From Stichopus chloronotus (taxonomy: Eukaryota > Echinodermata > Holothuroidea > Aspidochirotida > Stichopodidae): a stretch of DNA of 64,000 nt. How positions within the stretch are numbered: position 1 is the stretch's first letter; each line of letters starts with the position of its first letter. The position numbers and the translations under genes were made by a program. Below are positions 1-12,627 of the stretch, piece by piece. The DNA lies in contig CM037838.1 of NCBI GenBank assembly GCA_021234535.1, forward strand, positions 27,629,969 to 27,693,968. The letters are read 5' to 3'. The notes under the pieces are model-generated. The model was not told the origin of the DNA. It did not search any database and was given only the letters and a program-made list of their open reading frames with translations.

Positions 1-1646
1 CATATCTGCGATTATCCTGCCTTGATGAAAATTGGTTTATGATTTGCAGGTACAATGTAATAGCTGATGGTGTGGTTTTCTCTCTGTGTACAATAGACAT
101 TCACTGGGAGTGGACTTCAAGTTCATTGGGAGTGCACTTCAAGTGTGATGTTTATTTTTTATCACTGTTGTTGCACGATCATCAAACAGAGTTTTTGTTT
201 GAAGTAGATTGGTAAAGACAACAACGCCCCCATCTCTCTTCTCATTTCTTCTGAAATTCATGCTGTTTGCTGACTCACAAACTGTCTTTGAACATTGCTG
301 AATGTGCATGCTCTGTTCCCTTGGGAATATATGCTGACTTCTAGCATTGATATTAGTTACTGGCAAGCACTATATCACTTTGTTGTCTTATTGAATTGAA
401 TACTGTCTGTGTACCTGCACCCACTCCACTGCACAGTTCCAAAACATTTTCAGATTTGTTAGTTGTAGTCTTCCATCTGATTGGTTCTTGTGTGGTCAGG
501 TGATTCCTCCTATGTCTTACTCATCAATTTATTACATATAAGTTTCTAACTATCTAGTTATTGATGTACGTCTGCTTACAGAAACCTGATCACAGTGTAA
601 CCTGTATGCATTCCTGATTGTGTTTGTTTTACAAAATGTAATGTCATGATGTTAAGAGAGAATGCCTTGCTACCTTTCTGTCAGTCAGATTTACTAGGAT
701 TTCATAAGAGTAGGCTGTATAATATGCAGTATGCTTCTATGTTAGGCAAGTTTTACATCTGTATGGCTACATTGCACTACATGTCAAAGTAGGAGAACTA
801 AATTCCAAAGTGCTGTGGTAGAACACTGCAATAACTGAGTGCTTAGTATTTTGTTAGACCTAAACAGACTATTGTAATTTTGAGACGCAGAGGAAACCAA
901 CCATGTGGGCTTATCTAGGAAATCCTGGTTGACTTATTTATTTATCCTTATTTATTTATCACATGTGCCACTGCTCTTTACATGATCAGACAAACATTGT
1001 TAGACTGTTTTACTGACATTTCCTGCATAAGAAGCATAGATGCTACTTTGTGTTGCTACTGAAATTAATTGGTGTGGTTTACAGATGTTTCTAAGGGGTA
1101 ATCAGATATGACTGCAAGTAACATGAGTTTGTCTCCTAGCAACCAGCTGCATTACATTCTTATGCTTGCTTCAAGTCATATCTGATTACAACTTGTTTTT
1201 TCAAATATTCGCTTTGCTAATTGCAGGTTTTCTACTCCTGTGCAAGAGATTGAAAGTAGGCCAGCTGTGGAAAGCCTTAATCGGCTGAGGAATAGTACTT
1301 AGAAAATGCAGCATATTGTCATTGAGGCAATGTGGAATATGCTCGTAGGAACCCACAATATCAACAACACGTTTGCTTGTATTCCAGTGCAGTTTGGTAA
1401 TGTAAATAGTCCAATCACATTGGATCAGGCATGCGATACATAATTTGATAATGGCCCTCTTTCCCCCCTTGTCCCCCTCCCTTTGCAGCTCTAATTTGAA
1501 GAAACTAATAGGTAGACCTTCAGAATTTATTACCAAACAGATTGTTCTTTTTTTTTTTGTGGCATTTGTAAGGGACAAGTTTACAGGAGATAAAAATTAC
1601 CCAGAAAAAGTTTGCATATAAGTTCCCCTGATTTTCATTTCAACAG
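1..1646 (+). other. Intron or upstream part of the FAM102/EEIG gene, no exon recognised
   Basis: The first recognisable exon begins at 1647 and needs two nucleotides from an earlier exon, so transcription must start before it. No stretch here has both a plausible acceptor and donor around a protein-like reading frame. The sequence is AT-rich and very poor in CpG: I count about four CpG in the first 600 bases. That resembles the introns downstream and supports this being inside the transcription unit. The open frames here are short and have unbiased composition. Confidence 0.5.
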
Positions 1647-1822
1647 ACCTGATGTCAAGCCACTATCCCTTCCGGGAGAGAGCTCTGGGGATACTCTTGG
1701 GTTGGCAACATTACGGGCAGAAGAGGGCAGCAGAGGAGGTAGTGGAATTCCAATCACTGTCGGTGCAGGGAGCAGCGGAAGGAGTAGTGGACCAAAGCAC
1801 AGAACGAATCTTTTAACATCAG
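1647..1822 (+). CDS. FAM102/EEIG family protein, internal exon (disordered linker)
   Basis: This internal exon has an acceptor after TTCAACAG and a donor at CATCAG|GTGGGT. It starts with the third base of a codon and ends with the first base of the next, which fits the following exon exactly. It encodes about 59 residues rich in Gly, Ser and Arg, beginning PDVKPLSLPGESSGDT and ending TNLLTSG. This part is disordered and would not identify the family alone. The assignment rests on the next three exons, which match the conserved C-terminal part of vertebrate FAM102A/FAM102B (EEIG1/EEIG2). In that family an N-terminal C2-like domain is followed by a long Ser-rich tail. Vertebrate EEIG1 is known as an early oestrogen-induced factor that takes part in RANK signalling in osteoclasts; the role in this animal is unknown. 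The N-terminal domain lies outside the window. Confidence 0.7.
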
Positions 1823-2344
1823 GTGGGTTGAATGACTAACTTAACTTCACTGTCTTTTTGTACATATAATGTTACCTTTTCCATGTCATCAACATACACC
1901 AAAGTCAAAGACTGAGCAACCTCTAAGGGCTATACTTCATTTTGTTGCCCCCTCTCCATGTTACCATTACATCCATGATGTTGCAATCGCATCCTGAAGT
2001 CAAAGTAGCCCTATTTGCACTAGTTTTCCTTGATTATATTTCCTTATCATTTTGTTATCACCTGTTCAGCATTTTTGGTGATATGCAGTAGATCTATGCA
2101 ATACCTAATGGTCAACTGTAAGTTGACTGTATTCTAAAGGAGGACCTAGTCGTGATGTACATTATCATAGGAGGCCTAGTACCAGATCAGATCAGTAATA
2201 TAAATACCATGTGTTCTGAGATGTTGTGTGTGGTATTGAAAGAGTCACAAGCGTGGATTCGTATTTCACTGATGTGTTCTCTGAATTACCTTCCTATGAG
2301 AAACAGTCCCTAAGAACTCACTCTCATATTCTGCCTTGCAACAG

Positions 2345-2589
2345 GACTGGTTTCATCTCCAGATTCTGAGTCCTCCACACCCTTGGACGAATCCTTCGAG
2401 CAGGGTCACTCCAGGACGTCGAGCTACAACAGCCAACAGTCCAAGGGGAGCAGCTACAGTAGCTCCAACACCTCCAGCAATCACGAAAAATCCTCAAGCG
2501 CAACCAGCTTGGCGGAGCAAAACTCCTCTGACAAGGATGTACCATCCTCCTCCAGAGACTCGTGGAGGGGCACAGCTGAGCGGAGACGG
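2345..2589 (+). CDS. FAM102/EEIG family protein, Ser-rich exon with GHSRTSSYNSQQSK motif
   Basis: The exon is bounded by TTGCAACAG| and |GTACGT. It supplies two bases to complete the Gly codon left open by the previous exon and ends in phase 0 after Arg-Arg-Arg. It encodes about 82 residues. The central motif GHSRTSSYNSQQSK is close to the vertebrate FAM102A motif GHSRSSSYTSQQS, which is the most recognisable part of that family's tail. Around it are runs of Ser and Asn and a basic end (SWRGTAERRR) that corresponds to the basic stretch before the conserved C-terminal block in FAM102A. The RTSSY and similar Ser/Arg patches look like kinase or 14-3-3 targets, but that is inference. In two other frames this exon gives long spurious ORFs on both strands, an effect of its GC-rich composition. 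Confidence 0.85.
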
Positions 2590-3835
2590 GTACGTGTCAC
2601 CTTCATGGGTCGTGTAGCATTAAAAAGATTAAGGTGAATGTAAATCAGGAAACAAAAGAAGGGAAACTAATTTTTCAGTCTCGCCTCTTCAGGTATCAAG
2701 TATCATCGACGTTGTGCCGGTGAATGCCATGTGACATGACAATTACAGTTTGGAGTATTGGGTGTATTATTCATCGAAAATGTTCCAAACAGCCACTAAT
2801 TCCATCAAAATCGATCAAATATTAACATTTTAGAGGCAAATTCCTGTCTCACACCTGCATCATGAATAAAGATTGGCAAAGTATGCAAATTTGTGACTAC
2901 AAGAGATGGACTCCTGTGATGTCCTTGCTATCTTTTGTTGACTTAACCTTCATTCCAAGGACAGTAGAGGATTTTGTGTGCCCAGTTGGCTTTATTTTGG
3001 AAGCATATGTTTTCATATATTCAAAAATATTGTCATCACTTTCCGATGTGATACCCAGAAATTGTGAGACAATATATAAAGGATTAACAGAAAACAATAC
3101 TGATACTGTGCAATGTTCCATGTCATCTGTTTTGCATTTTCATCTAACTTTGAAAAGTCATATCTCAAAAAAATTGAAAAAAATTCCAACTGATTATCAT
3201 TCAGGGTTTCATTCTGCAACTTCTGAATGAAGCCAGCCAGCTCTTTTCTTGATGCATGTCACATGACCTGTAATGGTCTCTGGACATTTTTTTCTCTTTT
3301 TGTTTTTCATTTACTTCATGAAATTATTTGAATTCACCAAGCTGTTTGGTTAAATTGCCTGATGGTAGTCTTTTTACCAACAGTATTGACACCATTCTAA
3401 ATGAACACTTCGTTTCATTGCATCACTTTTTGTTGTACGTTTGCTGCAGGAGACAGACAGACAAATATTTTGGTTATGTTTTGAGGAAAACAAATATTTG
3501 CAATCTCATGTATAGTTTAGCCTTTGGTCCGAATATATTCCATCAGTTTAGCCCTAGCACTGACAATTAAATGTACACAATCCTTCAAAGATGCAACTGG
3601 TCACTATTAAAGGAAGATATCTCCTGCAATAAGCCTGTGTATCTGTCTAATCTCCTCTCATGTTACTCTCCTTTGTATACCAAGGCATTAAAGCGTCCTC
3701 AAATCACGGGAGCCCTTCTTTGTTGGATGATGTGCCACAGGTCGTTATGAAACTTGCAATAAAACTACAGTGGGTGTGTATTGATAGTTATGAAAGATTG
3801 TTGAAAACATTCTACATTGCTTATCGTTCCTCCAG

Positions 3836-3956
3836 AAACACGCAGAAGAAGCTCAGAAAGCCAGAAGAGTGGATGACACCAGAGTCGATGCCGATGAGGT
3901 CATCGAAGGGCTCATCAATGAGCAGGATTTTACAGAGGATAGTCAGGCCGCATCAG
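3836..3956 (+). CDS. FAM102/EEIG family protein, conserved C-terminal block (VDDTRVDAD)
   Basis: The acceptor is TTCCTCCAG| and the donor is GCATCAG|GTAATT. The exon enters in phase 0 and leaves one base over, compatible with both neighbours. It encodes about 40 residues, KHAEEAQKARR followed by VDDTRVDADEVIEGLINEQD and FTEDSQAAS. This aligns with the human FAM102A segment [20 protein letters not shown] plus DFTDGS with high identity, the strongest evidence for the family. The block is acidic and predicted helical. An in-frame ORF can be extended upstream into the intron, but the branch/pyrimidine context and the homology start at the acceptor. Confidence 0.9.
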
Positions 3957-4451
3957 GTAATTTTGATCCATCTCCCAAAGAAATAATGTTGATTCAATTG
4001 TTTAGACCCAATGGTGGGTTTTGATCAGTCTAGTCGAGGGTGTTTTGTAGATTGCTTTTGATTTCTTAAGTTTCCTGGAAGTTGCTTGATGCTTGAAAGT
4101 CTGAATGGTCAGTGAGAGGAACTTGACCATTTAGAGGATAGGGTCAAACATCAGTCCATCTGTCCAGTATTAAAAACCAAGGAAGCAAGCAATGTGGCGC
4201 AACAGTCTGAAAGTTTTGAGGCTGCTGTAAAGCCCAGTTTATGTTTTGTAAGAAATTAAAAAAAGGGAATCTTAATTGAACATGTTCTAAATTGTTTGTA
4301 CCATTGGATTGAGTTAACATTATAAAAACAACTTACAATATATTGTCATAAACTGACCATCACCAATTAGCTGTGTGAGCTTCACTTTGGAATCACCTCC
4401 TCAACTTGGCAAGTCCTTCACTAACCATTGTTGTGTTTGTTTTATCCACAG

Positions 4452-4521
4452 ATCAAGGATTGCAATTATTTATAGCTAAAGATGGTTCCACTGCCTTGGG
4501 CAGCAACCATTTAAAAGATAG
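4452..4521 (+). CDS. FAM102/EEIG family protein, penultimate exon (LQLFIAKDGS)
   Basis: The exon lies between TTATCCACAG| and |GTGAGT. It completes an Asp codon and encodes QGLQLFIAKDGSTALGSN and HLKD, matching the FAM102A segment LRLFVSRDGSATLSG. It ends with two bases (AG) of a codon that will be Arg or Ser. In vertebrate FAM102A about 17 more residues follow, ending in a motif like EPVVIES. I could not locate an exon with such an end between 4522 and 12 kb. Candidate acceptors near 5427, 6144, 7110, 8246 and 9322 give short non-matching tails. The last exon may be divergent, very short, or placed further on. Confidence 0.88.
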
Positions 4522-5734
4522 GTGAGTTTGGTGAACTGTCAAAGGGCAACTTATCTCGGGCAAATAGACATAAAATGTAAAATGTTAAGTGTGACCTGCT
4601 ACAATGCAGCCAATCTTAATCTGTTTTTGATAAGAAACCTTTGTCTACTTTTTTACATTGGTTACCAAATGGTCAACCATCCAGCCATCTTTCTAGTATT
4701 TGCCATCACAAAAACGAATAAAAAAGGGTTGACACTCGATAAGTTGGACAACTGTGCAATATTCCTTTGAAAAACTTTTATTCCTGTTGCTATTTAAAGC
4801 AAATGTCCACCTTGTAAAAATCAGTTGAAATCAGTTAGGATAGCCGGCAGTCCTTTGTGGAATGCAACTGTATGGTAAAGATACATTTTTTTTAGGTGAA
4901 AGACCCTGGTTTGACAAGAAATTTATCTCAGAAGGTGATCGCAAATGAGATGAAAACATGGTATCTGCTGTCTTCCCGTCACTAAAGGATATTTCAAGGG
5001 AACCCTGTCATTGCATTTTTCATTTTCTTACGGATTAAACAATTTGAGTTGATAAATGAAAAGTATGTCTTCCACTTTTTCTTCCTCGAACAGAATGTCA
5101 GCAGGAACTTTCCAACAAGTCGTGATTGACAAGAGGTAGCAGCAGCAGGGCCCAATTGATGTTTGAGGGGACTTTTTCAAGACATATTTTAAAGAGGAAT
5201 CGGTAGTTGTGATTATTAACATGTATTCTGCAAAGAGTATGAGTAAAACTTGACTCAAACAGTTGGAAATTCTCAATCCATGGGAAACAGTTTAAAGTGT
5301 TTCCAGTTTTCCCCCACAGAGTCACACACCAAAAATGAAGTTAACATGCCTTTTCTGCTGAATTAGAGAATTGTTTAGGGTCAAAAGTTTGAATGTTAAT
5401 TCATTATCTACTCATAAAATTTTCCAGAATGGATGTTTTTTAGCTCATTCCCCAAAAGTTGGACAGAAAAGAGTGTGAAGTCAGAAGAACCTGTCCATCT
5501 TCTGGCTGTTACTGGAGTAATAGCTAAGATGATCTTGAGTTCTTCGTCTATTGGCGAGAGAATTGTTCTCCCATGTAAGTTATAGTGAACTCTCATGTGA
5601 AATGGACATAAGTTTGCTGTCGGTTTGTTAGTGCTACAGGTTGACCTGTTACTCATTTACTTATCAGATTGAATATTACTTACAGATAGTTTTCTTTTAC
5701 CCCCTCCTAAAGGAAAGAAATATAGCATGTGTAC

Positions 5735-5935
5735 CCCAATAAAAGAATAGCATCCCCGCAGAAAAAGAAAGTTGCATCAGCCACATAAAAAAGTAGCATC
5801 CCCATAGTAAAAATTACATCGCCATAGCAAAAAAAGTATCTTCCACATGAAAAAAGAAAAAATAGTAACCACCACATAAAAAGTAGCATCCCTGCAGAAA
5901 AGAAAAAATAACATTTCCCCTTCCAAACAGGAGGA
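5735..5935. repeat. Degenerate A-rich minisatellite
   Basis: About seven imperfect units of roughly 25-30 bases occur in a row. Each contains a piece like AAAAAGTAGCATCCCCATAG, with variants such as TAGCATCCCTGCAG and TTGCATCAGCCACATA. The reverse strand gives an artefactual ORF of 155 codons rich in Phe, Gly and Met. The repeat lies downstream of the last found FAM102/EEIG exon. Confidence 0.7.
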
Positions 5936-8900
5936 ATATTGCATAATGTGATTTCTCCTTCTATGGTATGTTTTTCTTGTGTGATTATGGGACTCATGAC
6001 GTTTATGCTGAAATCAGAATTGATTGTGTGAATTTTAAAGAAAGTGCATGATTTGAGACAAAGAAACAATAGGATTGTTTTATATTGTTTGTCAATGTTG
6101 AAAATTGCCAAAATATCTATCACATTGCCACTTCTTTTTTCAGAGTAAAGATTTGAATCAAGAGGCAAATCCATGACTCAGAGGAGGTGATCTTTACACT
6201 TTGGAAGAGCCTTCTAAAAAAAAAAATTCCAGAAATTTGAAAGGTCATGTGCATGAACATTTCATAAAATACAATAAGAGTCAAAATTCATTCATTAGTT
6301 TTTAACAGTTTCGTTCACATTTATGTCCAAGCTCAAACAAACACTAGAAAAGTGTGACAAAGTTTTCACTTTACCAAGTTGATATCTGCACGGCTATAAC
6401 CTGCTTAACCACTTCTTATTGCACTTGTTTGTCAGTGGACTTACACCTTGGTGTTTTCATTGCCTGTCCTGCTGTGCCAAACCGAAGTGGTTCACTTCCT
6501 TTTTGGACCTTGTATCTTACAACTTTTTCAATCGTAGTCTTACCTTGTGTGCATTTTAGCAATTGTATAAAGTAAAACGAAGTTCTGTATCACAAGGTAT
6601 TATTCACTCAAGTCCCTGCAGTGTTATGGTAATAGTTTTGATAAAACCACAAAGTTAGTTAGTTGTAGAGGTTTCTCCATATGCAGTGATCTAAACCTGT
6701 GTGGACCATTTCCGACTGTCTTCTCTAACAATGTAACCATGTTCCAAACAAACTAGCTCCCGTTACTCAATAGTGTTGTATGGAAAGATACAAGAAATTT
6801 AGAATTTGGTTTGTACTTTGCTTCTGTGTAACTAACTTTCAATAATCATCCATGGAACACAAAAAAAAAATATTAATTGAACATTAATTAATGTTGATCA
6901 ATTGGTACAGATTATATCCATCTCCAGACAAGGGAACTTTTGAACAAAAATAACAAGTTAGGCATCGCCACTTTGTTCAAAGTCCCTTTTACTTCACATC
7001 GTTTAGTCAATGGAGGCTTTGTCTGTGGCATTATTCCAGATTCTGTCAATGCCTTGTATGGTCAATTGAAGAATCATAGGTGTGAATTTGTGGCAAAAAC
7101 GTTCCTGCAGGCGGGAGAGTTTATGCCAACAATCGTAAAAAGATGCTGCCAGCTGTATTTGAAATGATTCATAATGATGTGGTAGTTTTAGTTTCCATTG
7201 AACAGTATCATGACATTCAAATATACCTCATCGATAGCGTTCAGGACAGATTTCAAATCAAAAGCTTTGAAATCTCGAGTCATAGCACCAGCATGTGATA
7301 GCATCTGAAGACTTTGTTTTTACTCCCTTATGTGGTTTTGATTTCAAAATGTATTATCGGTTATTGCTCTTTTTTAGGCATATTTAAGTTAACTGCATTC
7401 ATCACCAGTGTGTCAGTACAATGCTCGCTTTGGGAGGATGTTCTCAGTGAATAGTCTGGTGAAACGCCTGGCAACCTCTCATTTTGAGTTGTTACGATTC
7501 AAACATTGTGCACTACATTTCTGAGACTTGAAGCTTCCTTTTTTTTTTTTCAAACTTCAACATTTACTCACACATCTTTTGCTTCTAAAAATGTTCAAGA
7601 TTTGAAATATTTTTTCTGTCTACATGCAGATATCTTAAATGCCACTTTAATAGTTGGTTGTTGTTGAATGTTGCCAAAGAATATTTTTACTCTCTAGTTG
7701 TGTTCACACTGTGGAGATGATTGTCAGACATAATTGTTCACGTTAGATAGTGATGACTCACCATTTGAGTCATTCGGTAGAATCATTGTAGCCTTGACTT
7801 GACAGTCTGAGTATTTGCTAGGTTTATTCTTGGCAACCCACATCTCGGTATGACAAAAGCCAATTCCTCTCATTTAGTTTAAAATAAAATGCCATTTTTT
7901 GGTCATCTGCAAGTGACAGTGAAACCATAAGCAATCAATAATTCTGCAAAACAGTCAGAAATAGGGAAATGATTAGAATTTTTTCCCTCTCAATCAGATA
8001 ACATGATGCAGATGTTCCTGTTCACTGTATCCTCCCTCCTCTCCCCCTCCCCCTCTCTGAGTAATATAGAATAGAAACATTGATTGATGGTAGCCATGAT
8101 TGGAAGAAGTGTTTGGTTTATTTTCATAATAAAAGATGTCACAGGTGGAGTTGACATAGCTCACCCACAGAAGTCTTTTCATGTGCTCTGTATGGAACAC
8201 AGAATGTGACATGCATATTGTAGACCACTGGTTTGTCCCCCTCACAGGTCAGAGTCAAGCTCCATTTCTGTCATACAGGACCATTTATGGACAGCTACAG
8301 AACAAAGGAGTCAAGTCATAATATTGGTCAATTGTTTTCACCCACTCAGACATCACAAAAATTAACTCTGAGGAGTTCTAGCAAAATTGCTGTCCCCCTA
8401 AAAAAAGAAATAATAATTCTTACATTCAAACTACCTGTCATATTATATCAGCAACCTGTCGCAACAGTGAATATGCTAGATTTATTTAAACATGTAACGT
8501 AATTTGGTTGCAATGTGGGTTCATGGCTAGGCAGTCAAAATACCTGTATTCTCAGCTATCAGCAGTCACAAGCATGTGGGAATGCATGCACATGACAGAA
8601 AAGGAATTCCACAATCACTCGCAATTATCCATGTTCAAGTCCAAAATGATCAGGGGTTTTAGACATTTTCTGAGATTTTCTTTGGGGCATTTCTCTGATT
8701 CTGAAGATACAATTCCCAATTTACTCTTTCTTATGTCACTCAAAAAAATGGAGTTGCATCGATCGTGCCTAAGTAATTGTAGGAATGGCAAAACTATATT
8801 CGTAATAATCATTATCATGATCCTTCACTTGTAATTTAAAAACTATCCACTGATTGAAAAAGAAAATCAAATTATCTGTTCCCTGAATGCAAGACTAGTT

Positions 8901-11900
8901 TAATGTAATTGGAAAGTGATCAAGATCCGAAACAGGATAAAATCATTGGATAAATGTTGTTATTGTAATCTGTGATGGCATAAGCTATGAGTGGTTTTGC
9001 ATGTGGCATTATTATGGTAACATTTTCTCTTTATAAAATCTGGAAATAATTCTTGTTGTAAATCTTATAATTAATAATGTGCTTTCAGTGTTGTGACATT
9101 TGTTTATCTATTGTTGCTGAGAAAATCTCCTGTTTTTTTTTTATTCTTGGTTCCTATTGTACAGGTCAATCCAGCAAGATCAGCAATCTATATATATAAC
9201 AATATTAAATTATCTCCATCATTATTTTATGAACTGTGTCAATTCTCATTTTCTAATAAACTATTGATGTTTACAAGAAAAAAGACATTTTCAGTGCTGC
9301 ATTCATTTCCCTTTTTTCACAGAGTGATCATTTGGTTCCCTTTGATTCTCTAGAGCATTGCTTTAGGATGTAAAGGGTGGGAGGAGGGCGAGGGGGCAAT
9401 TTAATTTATGAATGGGGGATGAGGGAGTTGACCCAGCACAAAGCCACAATCACTGAATGTCGATTTGAGAGGGACTCTAGAAGAGTGACCCTTACAATTC
9501 AAAAATTGAGGTGCTTTGCATTCAACAATGAAAAGTCAGACAAGTTATTTCAACTGAGAAAGAGTGGATTAGTCAGTTTTTCAGACGACTCAAAGTTCTA
9601 TGTTTGTCACATCCTTCACAGCAAAGCCTTCTTTGCAGTTTTTCACTGATTGACAACCAAGCAATGAACCCAGTTGTGCAAGCTACACACATAACGAGTA
9701 ATGCCAGGATGCAGTGTCCTCCCGAGTGGTCAATGCAAACAGAGGCTCAGTTGGGTAGTCTATCAAAGTCACAACAAAACTAACAATTTGATGTTATTGT
9801 GGGTACAGCAATGACACTACATAGGAAAATGTTCTTTTCATTTCAATCCCATGGTGTTTCCACTACCAAGGCCTAGAAGATCTCACATCCTCGACATATG
9901 CTTACCCCTTGCCTCACTAATGCATACATTTGATCCTATGCTCAAATCGTCCTTGAAACCAGTTTTAGCACCACGCCCTCTAAGGCATAGCCACATCACC
10001 CAAGCTCTGTAAACTTTGTATCATGGTGCCATCAATCCACTTTTACATACAGCCACTGGATTTGTAAACAGCTTCTGCGATTTAGTCATGTCCACGGTTC
10101 AAACAAAATTAAAACTGCCTTCCCTGTCACTTCATCATAAGGCACAGGGTGGAGTGGGAAAAAACACTTTCAAGCATGATATAAACACAACTATTCTGTA
10201 CTGTCTTGCTCTGGTTTATTCCAAAAATCAGGATATTTCCAAACATGTTACAAAAGAGAAAACGGATTTTACAAGTCACTGTTGAAGGTGATCCCTTTGA
10301 GTGCAACGTCAGTATCTATTACATAAAGAAGTGACGCTTCTTAAGGAAGAACATGATAGCAAAAATGATGATAATCTCAATCCATAATGTTTGATCTCAA
10401 CTCCAAAATAGTATGGAGTAACTGCATAGGTCTTCATTCACTCAAAATTTGATACCCTGGTACACAGTGGTATCTTTCATTACACACAGTAGGACAAAAA
10501 CAAACACAAAGCAAAGGCCTCTCATGAACTGTATTGACTTCATTCTAAGGTTTACTCTTCTCATCAGAAAGTACATTGGACTGCTACACTTGTCTCTAGG
10601 GGTAAGATTGCTTATCATTATAATCTTCAAATGTTCTAAGCCACATCCTTGGCCAGGTCAAAATTCTGAATGACTTAATGTTGATAATTTTTTATTGATT
10701 CCAAAATATTCTAAGAAGGGAACATTTTCACCTCCCCTCAATTGACTATGGGCATGGCTACATTTTGCTTTTCATTTAATAGAAATGGAATTACAGATGG
10801 GAACAATGTAATCATTCCACCAGTGGGCACCACCACTTCCAGGAATTGTCATGAATAAGCAAAAATAAAATTTATCTCTAAAGGCATATTTTTAAATGTG
10901 AACGACCCACCCTTCCCCATTGATGTAATAATAAAGGCAGGATTCCTGGCACTAGTTTGTGCTCATTAGAATAAACCATCTCATATGGTCCGCTGCAACC
11001 AATGAAATCACTCTTACCGTTTCTCTACCTACCTACCTACACAGCCCCAGATAACCACTCCATAATGCTGGACACCAGGACACATTACCACACAGTGTTA
11101 TGCAAAAACAATCACAACAGTCTAGCGTGAACTCTGATTCGCAGAGTTGACGATCATCTTTACAATTGCAGCAGGATTATCAGGTCATGAGAAACCATCT
11201 TAACTTACTACATGCCCTAATTGATGCCAGTATGAACCATACATGCTTACACATTACCACGCATGGCTGTCACACCATGAATGCATGCACACTGCATTGC
11301 AAGGCTGTATAACCGTCAGTGCTTATGCATTGCAATGCATATTTATATGAAATTTATTTGCCACAAAGTCCTGGCAGTATTAATTGTCAATGGTCACTCC
11401 AAAACACTGCTGTGACATTTAAAACAAGCCGGTCGAGTTCCTAGCAGGAACACCCAACATAATTGAAAAATTTTCTTTGACTCTGTGCTAACTGTGTTGC
11501 TAAAATACAAAGATAGTAGTGCTTGAAGGCCTGTAATATCGTTTCAATCATACATAGCTCTATTATAAACATGAAGGAAGTCTCATATTTTTTTATGTAG
11601 AAACCCACAGAATCAATGCTGCCACTCTGCTTCATATTGTTATTCTTAGCACAGGTTATTTGCACCACTTTTGATAAGGTCAGAAATACTCTCAGTTTCC
11701 TGTTTTAAACTGCCCAAGTCACCCCAGACTGATGTACCACAAAGCCCTGCTTGTGGAGAGGAATTCGGTTTGATCTTCAATGTACTGCCTTTCAAGGAGA
11801 TAATGAGTGTTATGGGAACAATAAAAATCTATGAAGAGAAGAAACGCAAAGAATCGTGGCACATTTAACTTTGTCTGATCCTGCACATCATAACAATTTA

Positions 11901-11914
11901 TCTGATCCTAGATG

Positions 11915-12460
11915 GGATGCCAATTTATTTCATCCCAGATGTTACCACAACTTGCCACAAGTATGTCTCCTATTGCCTACCCGTGTGATGAATACATTTA
12001 AAATAGTAAAAATATAGGATTGCACTTTTTTTTTCAAACTGTGCCTTCTCACTTATGGTTACCCATTTGCCTTTGGACGACAGCATTTTTACTATTTTAC
12101 TTTTTTTTTCTCCCCTTCCATTGTAGAGTTGATGTAGGATGATGGAAGGCTTTTGGGGGAAAGAAATGACAATTTTAAGCACACTGAAAACTTGATCCAA
12201 TGATGGCCCCCTTTAACATAGCTATTGCAACAACAGAACTGTCCCAATATTTCAGTGAGGAACAAATAAACAACACATAGTAGATCATATTGAGATCAAA
12301 TTTCTATAGTTTGGTCAAGAATCATCAGCTATGGCAATGTGTTTTTAAGAAAGACAACAGCAAAAAGAAAAAATAAATCATTCAAAATTTGGCCAATAAA
12401 TGCAGGGAACCATGGTTTGAAAATTAGTCATTCAAACTTAACCACCAGGGAAAGATGATT
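11915..12460 (-). other. Probable 3' UTR of the receptor-like gene
   Basis: Downstream of the TAA at 12461-12463 on the - strand the sequence has no coding character. On the - strand an AATAAA hexamer occurs where the + strand reads CAATTTATTTC, near 11,922-11,927, about 540 bases after the stop. This is the nearest clear polyadenylation signal I saw. Other hexamers lie further out (near 11,354 and 10,690), so the end is uncertain. Confidence 0.35.
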
Positions 12461-12627
12461 TTATATTTGGTCATAGCCACTGGATGTGCCACCTGACCTG
12501 CAAGTGACGAAAGCCCATGAGTAGCTGGCACCATCTCTGATGAGACCTGGCAGGCTGTACCAAAACTGATGATGGGGAACTGCGTTGCTCCAAGATTCAT
12601 GTTTGACGAAGAAAAGGTACAAAAATC
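12461..12627 (-). CDS. CD-MPR-like membrane protein, exon 5 (end of TM and cytosolic tail)
   Basis: This terminal coding exon follows the acceptor TTTGGCAG| on the - strand and stops with TAA. It encodes FLYLFFVKHESWSNAVPHHQ, then FWYSLPGLIRDGASYSWAF and a tail ending SGYDQI. The pattern GFLY, then P-H-x-x-FW, then L-x-x-L-x-x-DG matches the region just after the membrane segment of the cation-dependent mannose-6-phosphate receptor (human: GGFLYQRL, FPHLAFWQDL, LVADG). The vertebrate tail ends in an acidic-dileucine sorting signal. Here that is absent, and the last four residues are YDQI, which fits the tyrosine-based YxxØ adaptor-binding signal. This points to cycling between Golgi, endosome and surface (inference). 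Confidence 0.88.

Larger units (their letters stand above)
4522..12460. other. Convergent interval between the two genes, no further exon assigned
   Basis: This stretch should contain the final exon and 3' UTR of the FAM102/EEIG gene (+) and the 3' UTR of the receptor-like gene (-). It is AT-rich and CpG-poor, like the gene bodies. The many ORFs of 60-155 codons have no protein-like composition and no convincing splice borders. A degenerate minisatellite lies near 5.74-5.94 kb, and a short (CTAC)n patch near 11.03 kb. I see nothing else that can be supported. Confidence 0.5.

Noticed and set aside
5707..6174. 155-codon - strand ORF
   Set aside because: Half of it is the A-rich minisatellite read backwards. 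The composition (Phe/Gly/Met runs) and lack of splice signals argue against a gene.
7081..7320. Possible last exon of the FAM102/EEIG gene (acceptors near 7,110-7,117)
   Set aside because: One acceptor gives a nine-residue tail and the other a ~60-residue tail, and neither resembles the conserved family end.
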